64,000 bases of DNA from Parastagonospora avenae f. sp. tritici 18332-5 (lineage: Eukaryota > Ascomycota > Dothideomycetes > Pleosporales > Phaeosphaeriaceae): positions 62,001 to 126,000 of the forward strand of contig JAFJTR010000080.1 in assembly GCA_022559985.1 (NCBI GenBank), in the 5' to 3' direction. The notes under the pieces were generated by a model. The model had not been told where the DNA came from. It made no database searches and was given only the letters and a program-made list of their open reading frames with translations. Position 1 is the stretch's first letter; each line of letters starts with the position of its first letter. The translations under genes were made by a program, and so were the position numbers. Below are positions 46,203-57,066 of this stretch, in pieces.

Positions 46203-47077
46203 GTTTGCTATGTGTAGCAGTATCACTGTTGAGTTACGGTGCAGCAGAAGAAGGGAGCGGGCCCCGACCTCTTCATATTTACCACGACTCGAACGTCTTC
46301 GCAACCTTCCCTTCTGCCGTGCACCCTTCGCGGCTGTATGTGATGCCTACTACGCCATGAAGGGCGCCTTCGACGACATAGCCCCTCTTTTATAAGTCCA
46401 TTCATAGGTCGAAACGACCCCTTTGTGCGCGAAACTGCGCGAAGCTTCCACAACGATCCAGGCGTCTCCGCTCTTACTGGCATGGTAGTACTAGAAAGCG
46501 TCCTCGGCAACTAGGGGTTACCGTGCTCGTGGTAAATTTCTAGAATTCGGCCAATCAGCATATTCTCAAGAATCCCCCGTGCGTGCCATCTGACCTATAA
46601 CAGCGATAGGAACCTCACGGCATTTCCCACAAGCGCCGTCCAACTCATAATTGAAAACTTCTTCACAATCGAATCCACCCCAGGGCCTTGTTTGAGTGAT
46701 GAGGTGGGTTTCATTGCTTCATAAGATGCCTGCGTGTGCAACAGAGGCGTCCTCTTGGCTTGCACCGACCAACAGATTACTGACTATTCCAAGATTTCCA
46801 TGCGCACCCCATGTCGCCTAGACATCATCGTACCGAACGCTAGATGTGCTGCAGACAAGCTGTTAGCGTTCATATCTCCTACCAATATCTCTAGCTGGCC
46901 TGGCTATTCCTACGCACATACTGAAGAGTTCCGACCCACATACCCACGGAGCCCACGACAAGCTAAGTTGCGTATATGCTAGCTTTGTTAAGAGCTAGTG
47001 CCAACGCATAGGACGCTCGTAATGGGGAAAGCAAGGGTTGCACCGGGGTATCCCGCAAATTCGACCAACGACATGCG
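46203..47077. other. Intergenic between transporter and regulator
   Basis: 875 bp upstream of the transporter start and after the regulator stop. No gene seen. Likely holds the transporter promoter. Confidence 0.5.
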
Positions 47078-49396
47078 TCAGATAGAGAGGCTGTTCTGCA
47101 ATTGGAGGCCGTTGCCTTGTATCCAGCTCATCATCTCAGCATAAACGGCATCCCCCTCCGCAAGCAGGTTCTGAGGGGGTTGCACGTCTGCGACGAAGCT
47201 GGTTCCACGATTTGCAAGTGAACTTGGTTGGGCTATATCAGTGGCAATCCTCTGATGCACGAGTTGCTCTTGACGTGTGGAGTAGCGCTCCGTCAGCGCG
47301 TTCAAATCTTGCAGTATCTTGCAGCAGTCTCTTGGATAGTGTGTGCCGGTCCTTGCCTCTTCTTCGAAGCTTTGGATTGCGAACTGTATGTTGCGCTCAA
47401 AATTTTCATCTTGAACGGATGCCACAGATGGGCTGTGCACATTCGGGGATTCAGGTTCGATCTGCGCGTTGCTTTTCATGAGACGGTGGAGTAACAGGAT
47501 GACAGCACTATTGAAGACGAAGTGCAGCCCGGCTTGGAGCAACCTCCTTCCCGACTTGGTTAGGCGTTGGGCGAGTAGTATATTTCGGTGAGCTGCAGCA
47601 CAGCAAAGGGGGATGTAGATGGTCTGGTCGAACTCTTCGGAGAGGTACTCGCCGTGGATTGATCGTTGCGCGACGGCTTGCTTTACAGCAGCAAAGAAGA
47701 CGGGACGCGTAGTCAGTACTACGAGCTGATTGTGTGCCATATGCAGGATGCAACAGCTAGGATCCTCATGATTAAGGTCGTCTGGCATCTGCAATTGGAA
47801 AGGGAGCTGTGACTGCCAAGTGCGAAGCATATCTAACGCCATGTCGATGGTACTCGCTGACTGACTGGGCCCACCCTGCCGGGGTGCGATCTTGAAGGTC
47901 TCGCAAACGATGTAACTGGAGATTCTGGAAAGCTCGACGTGAGCTCGAAGGCCCGCACTTGAAGACAAACCACTACAACAGTTAGTGACTATCCTGGGCT
48001 TTCCTCTGTGTACACTCACACTGCATCGTTGGGCAAGGCCAGGCGTATAGCTTCATCTGCAATAGTGGGAGGCCGTCCCATCAGCACCGACAGCCATCGA
48101 TCAAGAACGTATAACGTCCACATTATCCGCCTGGACGGCTCGTCCACGCATGATCTGAATGCACCGTGTATCACGGCGATGCTGTCGCCACACACGTACA
48201 GATTAGCGTCAGTACCTCGCAAGGTCTCATGTAATCAATCACTTACCGCACTGCCAGACCAAGGTACATGTATGCAGCATCTCGACGATTAATCTCGATG
48301 AGATAAAAGGCCATTAATGTGAGGACGGGTACATCGCCAAGAGTAAATCGGACAGTGTCAAGAGGATTTCCTAAGAGGACACGGGCTCGCTTGAAATATG
48401 CTTCTCCGGTGTGCTGTTCAGAATGACGGTAGTTTTTGTGGCCAACAGACGAAGCAAGAGCAAAGCAAACGTGGTAGAAGGCCAGAAAGCGGAACGATTC
48501 GTCTGTCGTCACCGCGTTCAGCGAGGCTGAGCTGACGCCTGGTGATGGGATGATACTGAGGTCACCCCACCTACGACGCAAGCAAGAAGTCAGCAAACGC
48601 GATGGATGCCAACAATGCACGATGTCCTCACCAGTAGATGCCACCCGAGGCAAAGTCTCCGTTGCCATCTTGGATGTAATAGCGGAGGTCGACAAGCATA
48701 GTGGACATCTCCGTCCGCGAAGGAAGCCATAGTGGGTCCACTGCAGACGACGTCAGCTATCAGTGTCATAGCAAGAGCAGTGCGCGTTGAAGTGCCTTAC
48801 CGTCCGGATTTGGGAGCGGGCGGGAGTCGAAAGTCTGATATTGACCAATGGTGCTGACGAAGGACGAGCCATCAACGCAATCATCCTGGAACGTTACTGG
48901 GACCAGGGTGAACATAAAATGCTTCAAGTGGTCAAGGAAGTTTGCTCCGGACGTCTCTCCGAGATAACGCACCGTGCCGTCCGGGTCACGAAGCATGCGG
49001 CCATCGGACGCCTCAGAGTCATCTGGGCCCAGAAGGTCTGGGTGGGAGCTCTGAGGAGTCGACGAAGAGGCTGCCGAGTCGCCGCGATGGAGCTGGCGCA
49101 AGGCGTCTGCAGCGCCATCGGATGTTATCGATTGGAGGTTTTTTTCCAGTGCAGCACAACGCCTTCGCAGACGGTCGACTTCATTTTTCAAGGCGCATTT
49201 ATCCGACTCTGGCGCGGGGTACTCGCCTAGGGGTCGTTAGTACCTCAGGTGCGGTTCTCGACGCCGGCGGGCTCTAGCAAGACGGCGGGAAGAGCCGCCG
49301 AGGGAGGAAAGCCTACACTCGCGCACCTGGCGGGCACATCGTTCGCACGGCTGCCCTCCCGAGCATTTCACACGCCGAAGGTTGCAAGCGTTGCAT
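47078..49396 (-). CDS. Zn2Cys6 transcription factor with fungal-specific TF domain; 5' exon unresolved
   Basis: Six exons are supported: 49317-49396, 48801-49226, 48632-48740, 48247-48570, 48020-48181 and 47078-47972. Introns are 90, 60, 61, 65 and 47 nt. The first of these exons holds a complete binuclear cluster, C-X2-C-X6-C-X5-C-X2-C-X6-C (CNACNLRRVKC, then CERC), continuing after splicing into ECEYPAPESDK and a coiled-coil linker KNEVDRLRRRCAALEKNL. The fungal-specific TF middle homology domain follows (FLAFYHVCFAL, AAYMYLGLAVRIAVIHG, EPSRRIMWTLYVLDRWLSVLMGRPPTI). About 665 aa are accounted for. The acceptor at 49397-49398 shows that at least one upstream exon exists, but no donor with a matching phase and an ATG could be found. 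Binds DNA in the nucleus; targets probably include its neighbours (inference). Confidence 0.88.
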
Positions 49397-50145
49397 CTGC
49401 GTAGGGTACGTCAGCCGACCGCTGTCAACAGAGTCATGCGTGCAGCACAGCGATAATCGCTTGAGATGGTTCGATAGTCTGAGATGGTTCGATAGTCTGC
49501 ATCACGCAGAGGTGCGATTGCAAACATCCGCCGGCGCCCTTGCCAAACACAGACGAGGACGGGGCCATGGATCGATCGTGATGAACGGTGAGGCCGTGTC
49601 GGTCCGAATAGCGCCTCATATGAAGGATTTCGACGATGTAGCGTCAGATTGTGGGTACGGTAGTGTAGACTCACGCTCTAACTACGCGTTTGCGATCCTG
49701 ATCAGCGACCTTGAGGCGACGAGGATTTACTCGATCAAGGTCAGTCTCAGTTTTAATTATGAGGGTCTGATCGGGACCTTGGAGTGACGTACCCGGTAAT
49801 CTCGAGCGCTGCGTGGCAGAGCCTGCTGCGTCCAACTCTCCGTTGGACTGCATCGTTAGACCGGGTAACGTCTGACGTCGTTTGGCTTGTCGAACTGTTT
49901 GTTGTGGAAGAGAGAAGGAACGATGGGTGTGGCGCCAAGAGCGCCATGACGACGCGAGTACTCCCTTTTCGTCAGGCACGGAGAAAATGGCCTTCGACAT
50001 CACATCAATGATATCAATTTGTGATCGCGCGTCATCTGGCATATGAGCAACATTCAAACGCAACACTCGAGCTTTAAAAGAGCAATGGCGTCGACGGCAA
50101 TGCCTGCGACAGCACCTCTCAGGCTCGCTGAGCATTTGCACCAAC
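49397..50145. other. Divergent region, regulator / glycosidase-like gene
   Basis: Must contain the missing 5' exon(s) and promoter of the regulator and the promoter of the six-hairpin glycosidase-like gene. The acceptor next to the zinc cluster (TACGCAG) is preceded by a GGCTGACG branch. A minus frame from an alternative start at 49674 to 49411 runs into the region but is in the wrong phase for a plausible donor. Confidence 0.5.
49463..49498 (+). repeat. Perfect 18-bp tandem direct repeat (two units)
   Basis: GAGATGGTTCGATAGTCT occurs twice in immediate succession, at 49463-49480 and 49481-49498, about 70 bp from the zinc-cluster exon. The unit is a multiple of three; one minus frame would encode DYRTIS twice. 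Confidence 0.95.
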
Positions 50146-52337
50146 ATGGGCAGCATCATAATCGAGGCCGAGTTGCAGCATGGCATCGACTTCTCCCAGC
50201 CCAGTTTCTTCGACCTGCGAACAAACAAGCCTAACAAAACCATCGACATTGGCAGAGACGGGCTGTCGCTGTCACTAGATGCAAAGGGCCGGGTAACATC
50301 CCCCCTTGATCGTCAACGCAACATGCTAATCACATATGCAGGTGTTACAAGCTAGCGCGTACCATCCTGAGCATGGGATTATTGTCGCGAATCCATTCCG
50401 TTCATTTGACGGGTCTCGGTTCTACGATGTACCCTATGTTCGTGACTACCGGACGCGCATGCTCCAATGGATCCAAAATGATCGCCCGGGCTTTGGTCTA
50501 GACTTTGGCGTGCCTGGCCATCTAGTCTCAATCAAGATTGTCGAGACTAACGTCGCGTTGTACCACATCAAACTTGTCAACCACGTCGATGTATCGCTCA
50601 CGGCCCATATTTCCGCGCAGGGCAGCTTCGTACAAGATGTAAGAGCTACAAACACAAGCTCCGGATGTGTTCTCCTACCATATGCCCTGGGCGTCAACGT
50701 GAGTCTCAATCGGGCTAGCTACGGTCAATTGACTGAAGGCGGACCTATTCCACTACCTCCCAGCTGCAACATCCTCCGAAAGAGCGGCCCGAGCACTCTG
50801 CGCGTCTACAACCCAAATCTGGGCGCACAGCTCTCGACCAGGCTGGATATCAATGGCCAGCCCGTGGCTATAGACAGCGTCGAAGATCAAGACGCATCTG
50901 AGGCCATGCTCGATGTCTTTGTAAGAGGCAGAGTATCCATCCCGCCTGGGGAAACAGCGAGGCTTTGTGCGACAATTCGATTGATACCAGATGCCAAGGA
51001 GCACTCAGATTTCTTTCAATCTGGTATGGCGATATCAAAGGCCATGCTCCCCAATGCGAAATCACGCTGGAAACGCGATGAGCTCTTGACCACATATGTG
51101 CTCAAAAGAAATTTCGAATACATACTCGCAAATTGCGTCGTTCCCATATCCGAGTCGAGGACTGTGGTTCTTACCGACCATGTTGCGCTACCGCTAGGGT
51201 GGAATAGGGACAACTAGTAAGTACACCAATCGTTTTGCCTCACTTCTCTCATGCTAAGAATTGGATAGCTGGCAAGTCCGTCTCCTGCTCGAGACATACG
51301 CAAACATTGCCAGTCTGGTGTATTCCGAGTTCGTGCCTCATTACCAGGGGGAGATCGAATCTGCCGTCCGAGGCCATCTGGAATGGGTCTTCATCCAAGC
51401 CAAGCGGCCACATGGTTTTTGGCATCGATCATACCTCGCCAATGGCCAACCCAAAGATCGATCCATATTTCAGCTCGACCAGCAGTGCTACCCTCTCCTG
51501 GAACTGTGCGACTACGCTGAGCACTTTCCGAGTGAAGCAGACTTCGTAAAGCGCATTGTAGAAACAGGCGTCATACAAGAAATACTTGCGGTGCTAGAGG
51601 CAAAACAGGACAAGCAGACGAGGCTTTGGCCTACCGATGAGACGCCCGGAGATGATGCAGTCCAATATCCGCACCACTTTTCGAGCCACATTCTACTGTG
51701 GAGAACATTCACCCGACTCCACCAAATGTTCCTATATTTGGCCATACCTCTAGACGAACAGATGTCAAGACTTGATGTCATGGCTGCACAGTTGAAGGAT
51801 GACACCATCGGGTCCTTTACTACTACGTACCCAAACTGCAGCAGACAGTTGTTTGCGTACCTGACCGATGGCAATGGTCATCACGAATGTTACCACGACG
51901 GCAACGACGTACCGACTGCGTTCGCGTACGACTGGGGCTTCGCTTCGTCAGCTAGCGAAATAGCCACATGGAGAGCCACGATGGGTTTTGCTCTGTCACC
52001 AGCCAATGCGAAGGGCTTCTGCAACGAAGGTCCGTATGGTGGACTGGGCAGTGTGCATTCTCCCGGAGCCTGGACGCTAGGCTACTTCCAGGAGCTAGCT
52101 TATGCTGCATCCAACAACAACGTACGAGCCATGCAGGGAGCATGGACCAAGATTGCCGCAGCCATGCAATGGGACGGTACCTTCCCAGAGGCTGTTGATC
52201 CGAAGACCGCACAGTGTACCAGCAAGGCATGGTTCAGTTGGCCCGGCGCAATGATCGGCGCACTGCTGATCCGCATGAAGAAGAATGGTCAGGAGGAAAT
52301 TTTGCTACAGACAAGGGTCGAGGTAGAGCCTTATTAG
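50146..52337 (+). CDS. Six-hairpin glycosidase-like protein
   Basis: 696 aa in three exons: 50146-50292, 50342-51216 and 51269-52337. Introns are 49 and 52 nt, with CTAATC and GCTAAG branch sites. The first ~330 residues look like a beta-sandwich domain (ISAQGSFVQDVRATNTSSG, RVSIPPGETARLCATIRLIP). From about residue 335 the protein resembles an (alpha/alpha)6 barrel of the six-hairpin glycosidase type: ALPLGWNRDNYWQVRLLLETY, HGFWHRSYLANGQ, SIFQLDQQCYPLLELCDYAE, LWPTDETPGDDAVQYPHHFSSHILLWRT and HSPGAWTLGYFQELAYA. The Trp-Asn-Arg-Asp and Trp-His-Arg-Ser-Tyr blocks look like substrate-site residues. Family number and substrate are not assignable by eye (GH15/GH63/GH125-like folds are candidates). 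No signal peptide, so probably intracellular. Confidence 0.78.
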
Positions 52338-52723
52338 GCAGGAAAGGCAGAGTAAGGGGTTTTCGGTATGTTTGTGGATTGAATGGGCAGTATCACCATC
52401 GCTTGTACCACTCCGACCATTGGCCATCCAAGCAACGCGCGGCGAGGCTTATTTCTTATTACCCGTACATTCATACATCAGTGGGAGGGGTGGTTCTTTC
52501 AAAATGCCTTCAGTCTAATAGGTATCGCGCAGTATGGTAAAATCGCAAGCTTGGAGATCGAGAGTTTCGGCTATGTTTATGCTTGAGCACTTGATCTGGA
52601 AGGATGACCTTTTATACATTAATTATCATGGACAAAGGAGACAAGTCTGTGGATATCTCGAGTATGGGATAGCCATCGCTCGCTCGGCGCTAAACGGCAG
52701 GACAAAAGAAATCCGACGATGCC
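52338..52723. other. Short intergenic between convergent genes
   Basis: 386 bp holding two 3' ends. No gene seen. Confidence 0.5.
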
Positions 52724-53512
52724 CTAGTACTCCTCTTCCAAGTCAAATCCGAAGACAGACTGCACGATTGCTCGCACAAGATACCGCGCCTCATCGCCAC
52801 TCGTCCGCGCACTGCCATCCTCACCGCCATTCCACTTGATCCCCACAATCTTACCGGCGCCCTCGCCCTTGACATCCATGACGAGGAACAGCTCAGCCAC
52901 TTTGCTCCCCGTCAAGCTGCGGTGGAAATGCACCTTCAGCTTACCCATAGTATCTGGGCCCTCACTGTATATAAACCACTTCTCGCTCATCAGACACGGT
53001 TCGTAGCCATTATACAAAGCATGCACCTGCGCCGGCAGCAAGAAGACATCCCACGTCGTGACGCGGATGCGTGCTTGCGGCGAGGCGGGGAACGGCTTCG
53101 TGGGGACGGCGGTACCCTGGACACGCGCAGATTTCTTCGATGACGAGCTGCTACTACTCGAACCACGGGTAATGCGTTCGCGGACGACTTGTGGAATGTC
53201 GACGCGTTGGGTGTATGTGGTCATCTGGCCCTTGCGGTGTTTCTTGTCTTTTGTGAGGTGCGGGGACGGGCTGCGTGGAATGTCGATTACGCTGTCATGT
53301 TTGGAGCGGACTGGGCTCAGGGGAGGCGTCTGGGGGGATTCCTCTTCGATTGGCTGCGGATAAGTTTTGCGAAGCCGTGATGGTGGGCGGACAGCGGTGT
53401 TGTAGACGGTGTCATTGGTGATAGGTTCGGGACTTGGGCGACGCGAGAAGCGTCGGAATATTGACAGCTTCTTTGGGGTTGCTGCTGCCCGGGGAGAGTC
53501 CATGGCTAACAT
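52724..53512 (-). CDS. Conserved-looking hypothetical protein, 262 aa
   Basis: Single exon; ATG 53512 (MLAMDSPRAAATPKK) is chosen over the further-upstream GTG. The first ~150 residues are disordered and basic, rich in Ser/Pro (RRFSRRPSPEP, PQTPPLSPVR, PRSPSPHL), with several Ser-Pro sites that could be phosphorylated, and a run of nine serines. The last ~95 residues look folded: TTWDVFLLPAQVHALYNGYE, MSEKWFIYSEGP, LKVHFHRSLTGSKVAELFLVMD, VGIKWNGGED, EARYLVRAIVQSVFGFDL. No family is recognised. The folded C-terminus and long ATG-started frame argue for a real gene. Confidence 0.68.
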   Translation of the reverse strand: MLAMDSPRAAATPKKLSIFRRFSRRPSPEPITNDTVYNTAVRPPSRLRKTYPQPIEEESPQTPPLSPVRSKHDSVIDIPRSPSPHLTKDKKHRKGQMTTYTQRVDIPQVVRERITRGSSSSSSSSKKSARVQGTAVPTKPFPASPQARIRVTTWDVFLLPAQVHALYNGYEPCLMSEKWFIYSEGPDTMGKLKVHFHRSLTGSKVAELFLVMDVKGEGAGKIVGIKWNGGEDGSARTSGDEARYLVRAIVQSVFGFDLEEEY

Positions 53513-54241
53513 CCTGGGTGGTGATCGCTGCGGTAGCCAATTGGTGTGATGGGCTGGAGTCACACGAGATGGGAGATGTTGGACGAAGAAGGAAAGAAGA
53601 TGGTCGGCAGGTGTCTCAGCCTAGGGCGGGACTGGGGTAATAAGAACAAAGACAATGAGTATCTTCTAGACTAAGCCGCACCCTCGATGGCGCTCGAGGG
53701 CTGAGATAGCTCTATTTAGTCGACCCTACACTATACCAAAGGCGTCCTACATCAGCCAAGCCAAGCGCATCTCGATTTGGGGGCTTGGGGCTGAAGACTA
53801 CTCAACGGGCTAATGGCGGCACAATGAAATGTTTGGCATGCTAGACGTCTTCCCGTAGGCGTGTGAGTTGCCAATTTCCCGCAAACCAAAAGGGTTCAGA
53901 CGTCATGGCACCCAGAGAAATGCTAGCGATCTACAGATCTAAGACGGGAAGCTCGGATCTCTTTGTACCGCACGAGTGGATCAGCGCTACGGCTCCATGA
54001 CCATCATTTCATCTCCATCACGACCATCACTCATTCCATCTCTACAAAGCCATTGTTGTTGCTTCATGGGCGGGTTTTCTTCCAGCTGAGCAAGCCCATT
54101 GTTCTGGCCCGCTGCACGTTGGAGTCTGTTATCGCACGCCCCGGACGCCTTCAGCTGTACTTGCACATTCCAGCCCTCTCCCGCCATGCAAGTGCCGATC
54201 CTTCGAGGCGCAACACCAAGACTAGCGACACCGGCTCCGCC
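53513..54241. other. Intergenic, no supported gene
   Basis: About 730 bp between divergent or unassigned frames. An upstream open extension of the next frame lacks an ATG. Confidence 0.45.
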
Positions 54242-54871
54242 ATGACCGAGCAGCCCACCACCGGCATCCGCGCTTGGAGCACCAGATCTGCAGCCCTGAT
54301 GATCGTGAACTTCACGATGCTGGCCACACTAACAGTGACAAGCTTTTGCGCCCTCGGCCAGCCAGCGCAGTCGGGGGTGTTCTGGAGAACGCCATCAACA
54401 TTGAAAGTGCGTGCGCAAAGCCTGTCGGAGATTTCTTCCTCTGACGGGGCACTGGCGATTCCCAGACTGCGGAGGAAATCTCGCGCAATATTTAATTTCC
54501 TAAGCGCGACAGGAGAATTTCACGATGTGAAGTTACATCGACACCAACAGCTTCACCGATGTATACAAAAGCGCATCATCAGCCTAGTTTCCCGAGCGGA
54601 GACCCTGCCTCCCTCTAGCACCTTGACGTATGTAATTCACCATGACGCTGCGTCTTCATCACAGCATACCGCACCCGTCATGAGGGTCCAACACAGCAAA
54701 CCTAATAGGGATCAGCACCACCTAGTCGGAAGGGACGCTCTTCCTATCCTATCGAAATCCTCCACCCACGAGGAGCCGATCACCCTCGTCGCAGGGTCGC
54801 ATTCTTACATACGTAGTCGAGTAAACATCGTCAACGTATCGTCATGGCATACCTACGTATCTACCTCATGA
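54242..54871 (+). CDS. Doubtful ORF, 209 aa, one possible membrane segment
   Basis: First in-frame ATG at 54242 (MTEQPTTGIRAWSTRSA), preceded by GCC. One hydrophobic stretch, ALMIVNFTMLATLTVTSFCAL, could be a membrane span or signal anchor. The rest is Ser/His/Arg-rich without recognisable motif. A GTGCGT after codon ~55 could be a donor, in which case most of the downstream frame would be intron or unrelated. Kept only because the start context and N-terminal segment look plausible. Confidence 0.25.
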   Translation: MTEQPTTGIRAWSTRSAALMIVNFTMLATLTVTSFCALGQPAQSGVFWRTPSTLKVRAQSLSEISSSDGALAIPRLRRKSRAIFNFLSATGEFHDVKLHRHQQLHRCIQKRIISLVSRAETLPPSSTLTYVIHHDAASSSQHTAPVMRVQHSKPNRDQHHLVGRDALPILSKSSTHEEPITLVAGSHSYIRSRVNIVNVSSWHTYVSTS

Positions 54872-55437
54872 GTAGCCAACGCGATAGATGTTCTGCTGAC
54901 ATGACACACGCAACGGAAGCAAACCATGGTTCATCGTCAGGTAGGCTAACGTTGTAAGTCCCGGAGCCGCTTGCGGGAATATGCTTTCGGCTACTGGAGA
55001 GCTGCAGAGGATAGATCAGGGGCGCATCGGATACTGCTGCATAAATTGTGATTGTGGTTGCTATGGTACCGTGGAAAGACTCTATTATGAATAGATATCT
55101 AATAACGAAGGTTTGATTGCGGATGCTCATCACTGTAGTTCGGGGTTGGATGGTCGCAGAGTAGGGTGGTGAGATGGGACTGTTGTCTTTGAATATTGTT
55201 CCTTCATTTCCAAACACTCGGCTTCGAGTTGTACCTCTACTCTCGTTCCGGTCAAGATTCAACCACGTCTATCTCAGTGACAAAACGTCGATATTGCTCG
55301 TGCTCCGCTCGCTGCCACCATGTACCCAAACACAACCCTCTTGCACGTCCAATCCCCCACATATTCACAAACAGCAAAATCTCACAACAGGAATAGCGCC
55401 CTCGACTCTCCACTACCCAATCCCCTTCCATTCAATC
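54872..55437. other. Intergenic, no supported gene
   Basis: A minus frame at 54861-55262 (133 codons) has a weak start and no motif. Contains the 3' flank of the cysteine-rich secreted protein. Confidence 0.4.
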
Positions 55438-55805
55438 TCACACCACACACAACCCCGTTTCTACAACCCACTTCTCCAACTCGCTATCGCAGCCATAGCA
55501 CGCGCAAATCTATTCCTCCCGCCATCAGCAACACCCTCTCTACCTGGGCATGTTCAGTCTCTTACCTCCCTTTCCGCCTGCGCGGCATCTTCTTCATTCA
55601 CGCATCGCAGGATCACGCTCGCGTTGGCGCGGTTGAGGAATTGCGCGAGACAGGCGTTGGATTGCCGGACGGGTTGGCAGGCGAGAGACCAGGGGTCGCA
55701 TGGCCCCGCGGTCGCGGTCTGGTCTGAGAACATGTGGGGAGGGGAAGGTGTTGCGAAGGTGTTGGTGGTGAGGATGAGGGTGGTGACTATGAGGGTAGTC
55801 CGCAT
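55438..55805 (-). CDS. Small secreted cysteine-rich protein, 103 aa, eight cysteines
   Basis: Exons are 55566-55805 and 55438-55509; the intron is 56 nt (GTAAGA donor, TGCTGATGG branch, AATAG acceptor, phase 0). Signal peptide MRTTLIVTTLILTTNTFA is clear. The mature part carries Cys in GPCDPWSLAC, SNACLAQF and VILRCVNEED. The second exon adds REICACYGCDSE and a final GLCVV, giving eight cysteines in all, enough for four disulfides. Without splicing the frame would stop after four cysteines, so the intron is well supported. Such proteins are often apoplastic effectors, but no family is identified and no host role can be claimed. It lies 318 bp downstream of the acetylxylan esterase on the same strand. 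Confidence 0.75.
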
Positions 55806-56122
55806 GATGGAGGTGTGGAATGGAAAGTGATGGAGTTACGAAGAGGCGTGGAGGTGATAGTGGGCATTGTTGTGTTTACCTCGAGGTGTGCTTCTGCTAT
55901 GCCATGGGTTCATATGTTTGATTGTTTGTTTGTCAGGTGGTAGCTGGCTATTGGCTCCCCACATATGGGAGCGAGTGGTGTCAATTTTATGTACGATATA
56001 CCCATGCAAGGCATTCCAACTATATACAGCGAAACATGCCGTCAATCCAACCATTACTCAAAACGTAACACCTCTTACGGCAAGCTGTCCTAAGCTGCAT
56101 CGCCAGGATGTTCCTTCAACAC

Positions 56123-57066
56123 CTAAGTCGAAAGACCGAAGAACTTCAAAAGCACGGGCTCGACCACAGGTGCAATGTGTCCGACACCTTGGCCAAAGTA
56201 TCCGACAAGTTTGTTGCCGTCCCCGTAGATGATCTTGGTGTACTGCGATCCCTGGTCAACCCCGCTGCCAGTCTGGTTCACGGTGTTGGTAACACCCAGC
56301 ACCGCAGACCACTGCTTGAGCTGTTCATATCCAGCCTGCGGGCGCACGAGCGTATCGGCAAGACCATGAGCAACCAAGAAGCGCGGGCGCTTTCCCGTGT
56401 ATCCAGGGTAAGCATTGTTGACAAAGCTCGCCCATTGCTGGGGAGTGTGCGTGAGACCCTGAGCACAGGTCTGGTTGGAGCCAAAGGGAGTCGGGTCGCC
56501 CTTTGAGCCAGCAAAGCACGCGAACGCGACGCCAGAGTATGCAGCGCCGGCCTCGAAGACTTCAGGGTACGATCCAACCATTACGTTGGCCATCATTGCG
56601 CCGGATGAACCGCCCATGACGTAGATCTTGGCTTTGTCGGCGCTGTACTTTTGCTGCGCGTAGTTGACCATGCTGATGATGCCTGCGGAATCTCCGCCGG
56701 CGCCGTGGGTCAGTGAGGCGGCGTTGTTGACGTCCCAGCAGTTGCTGTACTTTTGGGTCTGGGGGTAGATGAGGATGAAGCCTAGGCTTTCTGAAGAGGC
56801 GGGCAGCTTAGTTCCGCTGTACCATTGAGAAGCAGTGCCACCACAGGGGTGAAGCTGTGGGAAGTTTTAGATGAAGTCATGTTGATTCTTTCTCATGAGG
56901 GACTTACAGCAACTATGATGGCGGGGTTAGTCGCGATCTTGGCAGGGACCGAGATGTACATCTGGAGGTTTGTGGGGTTGCTGCCAAAGCCGGTGACTTG
57001 CTGGAGCGCTCCAAAAGCCGAGCTGGCCGAGGCCAAAATGGCGGTCACAGTCGTGAATGCCTTCAT
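56123..57066 (-). CDS. axeA: Secreted acetylxylan esterase, CE1 family
   Basis: Removes acetyl groups from xylan outside the cell, helping xylanases. Exons are 56908-57066 and 56123-56854, with a 53-nt intron (GTAAGT..CCACAG, phase 0). Product 296 aa, matching the ~300 aa of Aspergillus AxeA. The signal peptide is MKAFTTVTAILASASSAFGA. Family features: QQVTGFGSNPTNLQMYISVP, an oxyanion-side VALHPCGGTASQWY, the CWDV..LTHGAGGDSAGI stretch, nucleophile motif MGGSSGAMMANVM, ADTLVRPQAGYEQLKQW around the catalytic Asp, and GQGVGHIAPVVEP with the catalytic His. It ends KFFGLST with no cellulose-binding module. GGCTAA-type motifs upstream could bind XlnR-like activators. Confidence 0.95.
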
